Source of the DNA: Bolinopsis microptera
Lineage: Eukaryota; Ctenophora; Tentaculata; Lobata; Bolinopsidae
NCBI RefSeq assembly: GCF_026151205.1
Contig: NC_087079.1
Span: 2,885,730-2,949,729 of the forward strand
Length of the DNA stretch: 64,000 bases
Direction: 5' to 3'
The notes beneath the pieces are model-generated. The model worked only from the letters and a program-made list of their open reading frames with translations. It was not told where the DNA came from and did not search any database. A program made the position numbers and the translations under genes. Positions 61,140-64,000 of this stretch are shown here, in pieces. Each line of letters begins with the position of its first letter. Position 1 is the stretch's first letter.

Positions 61140-61859
61140 TTATTGATGAAAAGCTAGTTATTTATTTGCTATGTTCAAGTTTATTCGATTAATGTTATTA
61201 TCTGAGTGTAAATGTCGCTATAAATCAGTACAGAACCTGTTTTCTAGTTGTTGACATCACATGTGTTTCTTACTTGACAACCCTAATTGACTACATAAAC
61301 TGTACCAACCTGCAACCATACTCATGGATTCATGGAAAATAAAAACCCGAGAGAAAGAAATCCGATATATCCGTAACCATGGAAACTACCATGGATCAAA
61401 AATAGACAAATAACTTTGTAGGAACACTATAAGGGTCAATACCAAACGATTCCGACCTGTTTTGGGGCAATCCGACGAGTTTTAGAAAAAATTTCATTTT
61501 TGTTCATTCCGTTCATTCCATGACTCAGGGAGCCTCTGGCGACAATTTTGACGTCAAAATAGTTGGTAAATACATCCCCCTACGCCGTACAACCATTTCC
61601 AGCACTCTGAAACTACTTTAACAGACTAAAATGACCTATCAAAATGCCTCAAAAACCGTATCATCTGGTTCCACAATCTCGGATTCATCTTCTGTCGCGT
61701 CTGGCGCAGTGGTGATTAATCAAACAAAGTGTCATATTGTTTCGCGCGGTGCACGAACGATCGTCCTAACGCACGTGGCAGTTTTTGGAAAAAAAAAAGA
61801 AAAATGAACGTGGCCGAACGGTCCTTAAAAATGAAAATTAAGTCTTATCCCTTGGCAGA
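61140..61859. other. remainder of the block inserted in the LINE
   Basis: No gene seen. AT-rich sequence between the 274-codon ORF and the resumption of LINE homology. Confidence 0.45.
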
Positions 61860-62219
61860 TGTGTCCATGATGAAATTATTGATGGCCTGGTGGTAGGGCC
61901 TATAGGGGTTAAAAAAAATAGGCGAGCCCTAACCATCAAGTCCCTGGGTAACAACACAATAGAGCACGTGGAAGACTTTACCTATCTTGGTTCTAGAATC
62001 AGAGACAGTGAGAGTGATATCAGGGTTAGGAAAGGAAGAGCATGGGGAGCATGCCACACTCTCAAAAAACTTTGGAAATCTAACCTTAGAAAGTCTATCA
62101 AGACCAGAGTGTTCACAGCACTAGTCGAGTCGGTGCTTCTATACGGTTCTGAGACTTGGACTATGACGAAAAGGCTGGAGAAGATGGTTGATGGTTGCTA
62201 TACGGACACCTTCATTTGA
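61860..62219 (+). pseudogene. RTE-like LINE, C-terminal segment
   Basis: In one frame: VEDFTYLGSRIRDSESDIRV, ALVESVLLYGSETWTM and TKRLEKMVDGCY, matching the thumb and C-terminal region of RTE-like LINE proteins (compare VSNFVYLGANI and ITILLYGAEVW in the intact LINE at 37363). It is the continuation of the copy at 57119-60184. The WxGHVxRMP and RGRPRK end is absent, so the 3' end is truncated at about 62215. Confidence 0.75.
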
Positions 62220-64000
62220 GTTTGAGGATATTGGTAAATAAAAATGATAGCGTTTTCGACGATAGTGGCTTAATTTTGACATCTATTAACCTAGCACGTT
62301 CAGAAGTTCAGAACATTAGCCACGTATCCCATTCTCCCATATGTACTGCTCAGAAAGAAAATCTATTGTTGTTAGGCACTATAATGTTTCAAATGTCACA
62401 TTTTGTGTGACTTAGTTAACTGCAGTTGTCTAATTGTCATTCCTTGGTCTGAAATATAGTAGATTGGGTCAATCTAACAATTATGATACAACATTGATTA
62501 AAGGGCACGGATCGAACGGTTACAAGGCAATATTTGGGTAACTTTGTCACACTCAGAATACCATACCTCTATTCTACTGTGAGGTGTCCTAAAAAACCCT
62601 TTTAACTCATTATTTGATGGTTGATATACCAATCATAGCCCTAAAATATGTTGTTTTGAATAGTTGGCTAATACAGGCACTTGGTTTATGGGAAATTATG
62701 TTAATTCTGTCACAATATATGGAATTTTAAATTTTGGGCGAATTATTTATATCTGATGTTGGTTTGAAAGGCGGGAAAACTTTATATGATGACAATGTAG
62801 TTGATGCAAGTTAAGATCAGTTGATGTTTAAATTGTCACAAAAAATTATACGAAATCGTAAATAGGTTAAAAACAAAGATTATAGAATGAAATATTAGTC
62901 TCTTATAATAACTCTTATAATAACTGATGTGACAAAGTAAACATGTCTTGCCCCTATTTTGAAGATCTATATATTATTCTATAACTATATTAGAATTCAA
63001 CATTCTTTCAAAAAATTGGTAGAATATTGTCCAGAACATCAGAGCTCAAGTTTAACAATTTTAGGTTAAATAGTTAAATATGTCAAAGTCGCAAAAATGT
63101 GACAAAATTAACTTTCTTTCAGAAACGATTGGTAGAATATTGTCCAGAACATAAGAGCTCAAGTTTAACAATTTTAGATTAATTTGTCAAAGATATTGAA
63201 AATGTGAGAAATTTAACTGCCCCAACAATATCAAGATAGTGTGTTAAAATTGGCATAGGATGCTTTATTACCTATATTAATCGATCCAAACTACAAAAAA
63301 GATCTGTTAATCTGATGACGATTACTTAACTCTTATAATAACTGATGTGACAAAGTAAACATGTCTTGCCCCATTTTGAAGATCTATAACTCTATTAGAA
63401 TTCAACATTCTTTCAGAAACGATTGGTAGAATATTGTCCAGAACATCGGAGCTCAAGTTTAACAATTTTAGATTGATTTGTCAAAGACACGAAAATGTGA
63501 CAAAATTAACTTTCCCTGCCCCAACAATATTAAGATAGTGTGTTAAAATGGGCATAGGATGCTTTATTGCCTATATTAATCGATCCAAACTACGGAAAAT
63601 ATCTGTTAATCTGATGACGATTACTTAACTCTTATAATAACTGATGTGACAAAGTAAACATGTCTTGCCCCTATTTTGAAGAACTATACCTCTATTAGAA
63701 TACTATGTAACTTTATCATCAAAAAAATGTCGATAAACTAGTTATTTTGCCAGCAAGGATAGGAGCTAACAGAGTTATAATAATTTTGTTGTGACGAAAT
63801 TACCCTATTTTGACCATGTTGCGGTAGTTTAATTGTGACACTGTTAACATATTACCACCTGATAATGATTTATGTGACTGGTGCATGTTAATAGCAGTGT
63901 TTTTTGATTCATAGTACGTAATGTAAGGGGTTTAAGCTGTTATATCAATATTTGTTCAATTCCACACATGTTCAGATATCATCAAGATTATGTGACAAAG
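62220..64000. other. non-coding end of the window with a satellite-like array
   Basis: No gene seen. It contains the tandem repeat at 62890-63720. Confidence 0.5.
62890..63720. repeat. satellite-like tandem repeat, 299-bp unit
   Basis: AACTGATGTGACAAAGTAAA recurs at about 62922, 63340 and 63639. The last two are 299 bp apart. The first interval is 418 bp because a block of about 119 bp (GATTGGTAGAATATTGTCCAGAAC...) is duplicated within it. Confidence 0.82.

Overview
The window is nuclear DNA of an invertebrate animal. It is AT-rich, its genes have short introns with GT/AG borders, and mobile elements of nearly every class are inserted into one another. A Polinton, a BTB-gene family member, and RTE- and CR1-like LINEs together suggest an early-branching metazoan, possibly a hydrozoan cnidarian. 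This placement is a guess.

Layout. 1-7.2 kb: part of a Polinton/Maverick (virus-like DNA transposon). It has an adenovirus-type protease cut by the window edge, and a tightly packed minus-strand block of integrase, packaging ATPase, a hydrophobic core-like protein and a small unknown protein. Plus-strand genes follow: a zinc-finger/coiled-coil protein, a tandemly duplicated type I membrane protein, and a second zinc-finger protein. Four of its genes are broken by frameshifts, so this copy is decaying. 7.4-16.1 kb: a full-length Ty3/gypsy LTR retrotransposon with nearly identical LTRs, intact gag and pol, and a textbook -1 frameshift signal between them. 16.1-24.8 kb: host DNA with a BTB-domain gene, a four-exon gene for a roughly six-pass membrane protein (372 aa), and a four-exon minus-strand gene for a glutaredoxin-like protein (181 aa). 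25.8-28.9 kb: a LINE with an intact endonuclease/reverse-transcriptase ORF.

32.3-55.6 kb: the main host gene. Thirteen exons join in consistent phase into a 710-residue adaptor with a PH domain, an IRS/DOK-type PTB domain and five YxxM motifs, the arrangement of insulin-receptor-substrate proteins. Its 15.4-kb intron holds a hAT MITE, a 96-bp tandem array, an antisense SLC22-like transporter gene, an intact RTE-like LINE (minus), a broken relative head-to-head with it (plus), and a degraded third LINE.

55.6-64 kb: a TAA-flanked MITE, a degraded RTE-like LINE (57.1-62.2 kb) split by at least two insertions, and a satellite-like array. One of the insertions carries an ORF of an uncharacterised family and a SINE.

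All calls come from reading the sequence by eye. Host gene models rest on splice sites and reading phase, not on transcripts.
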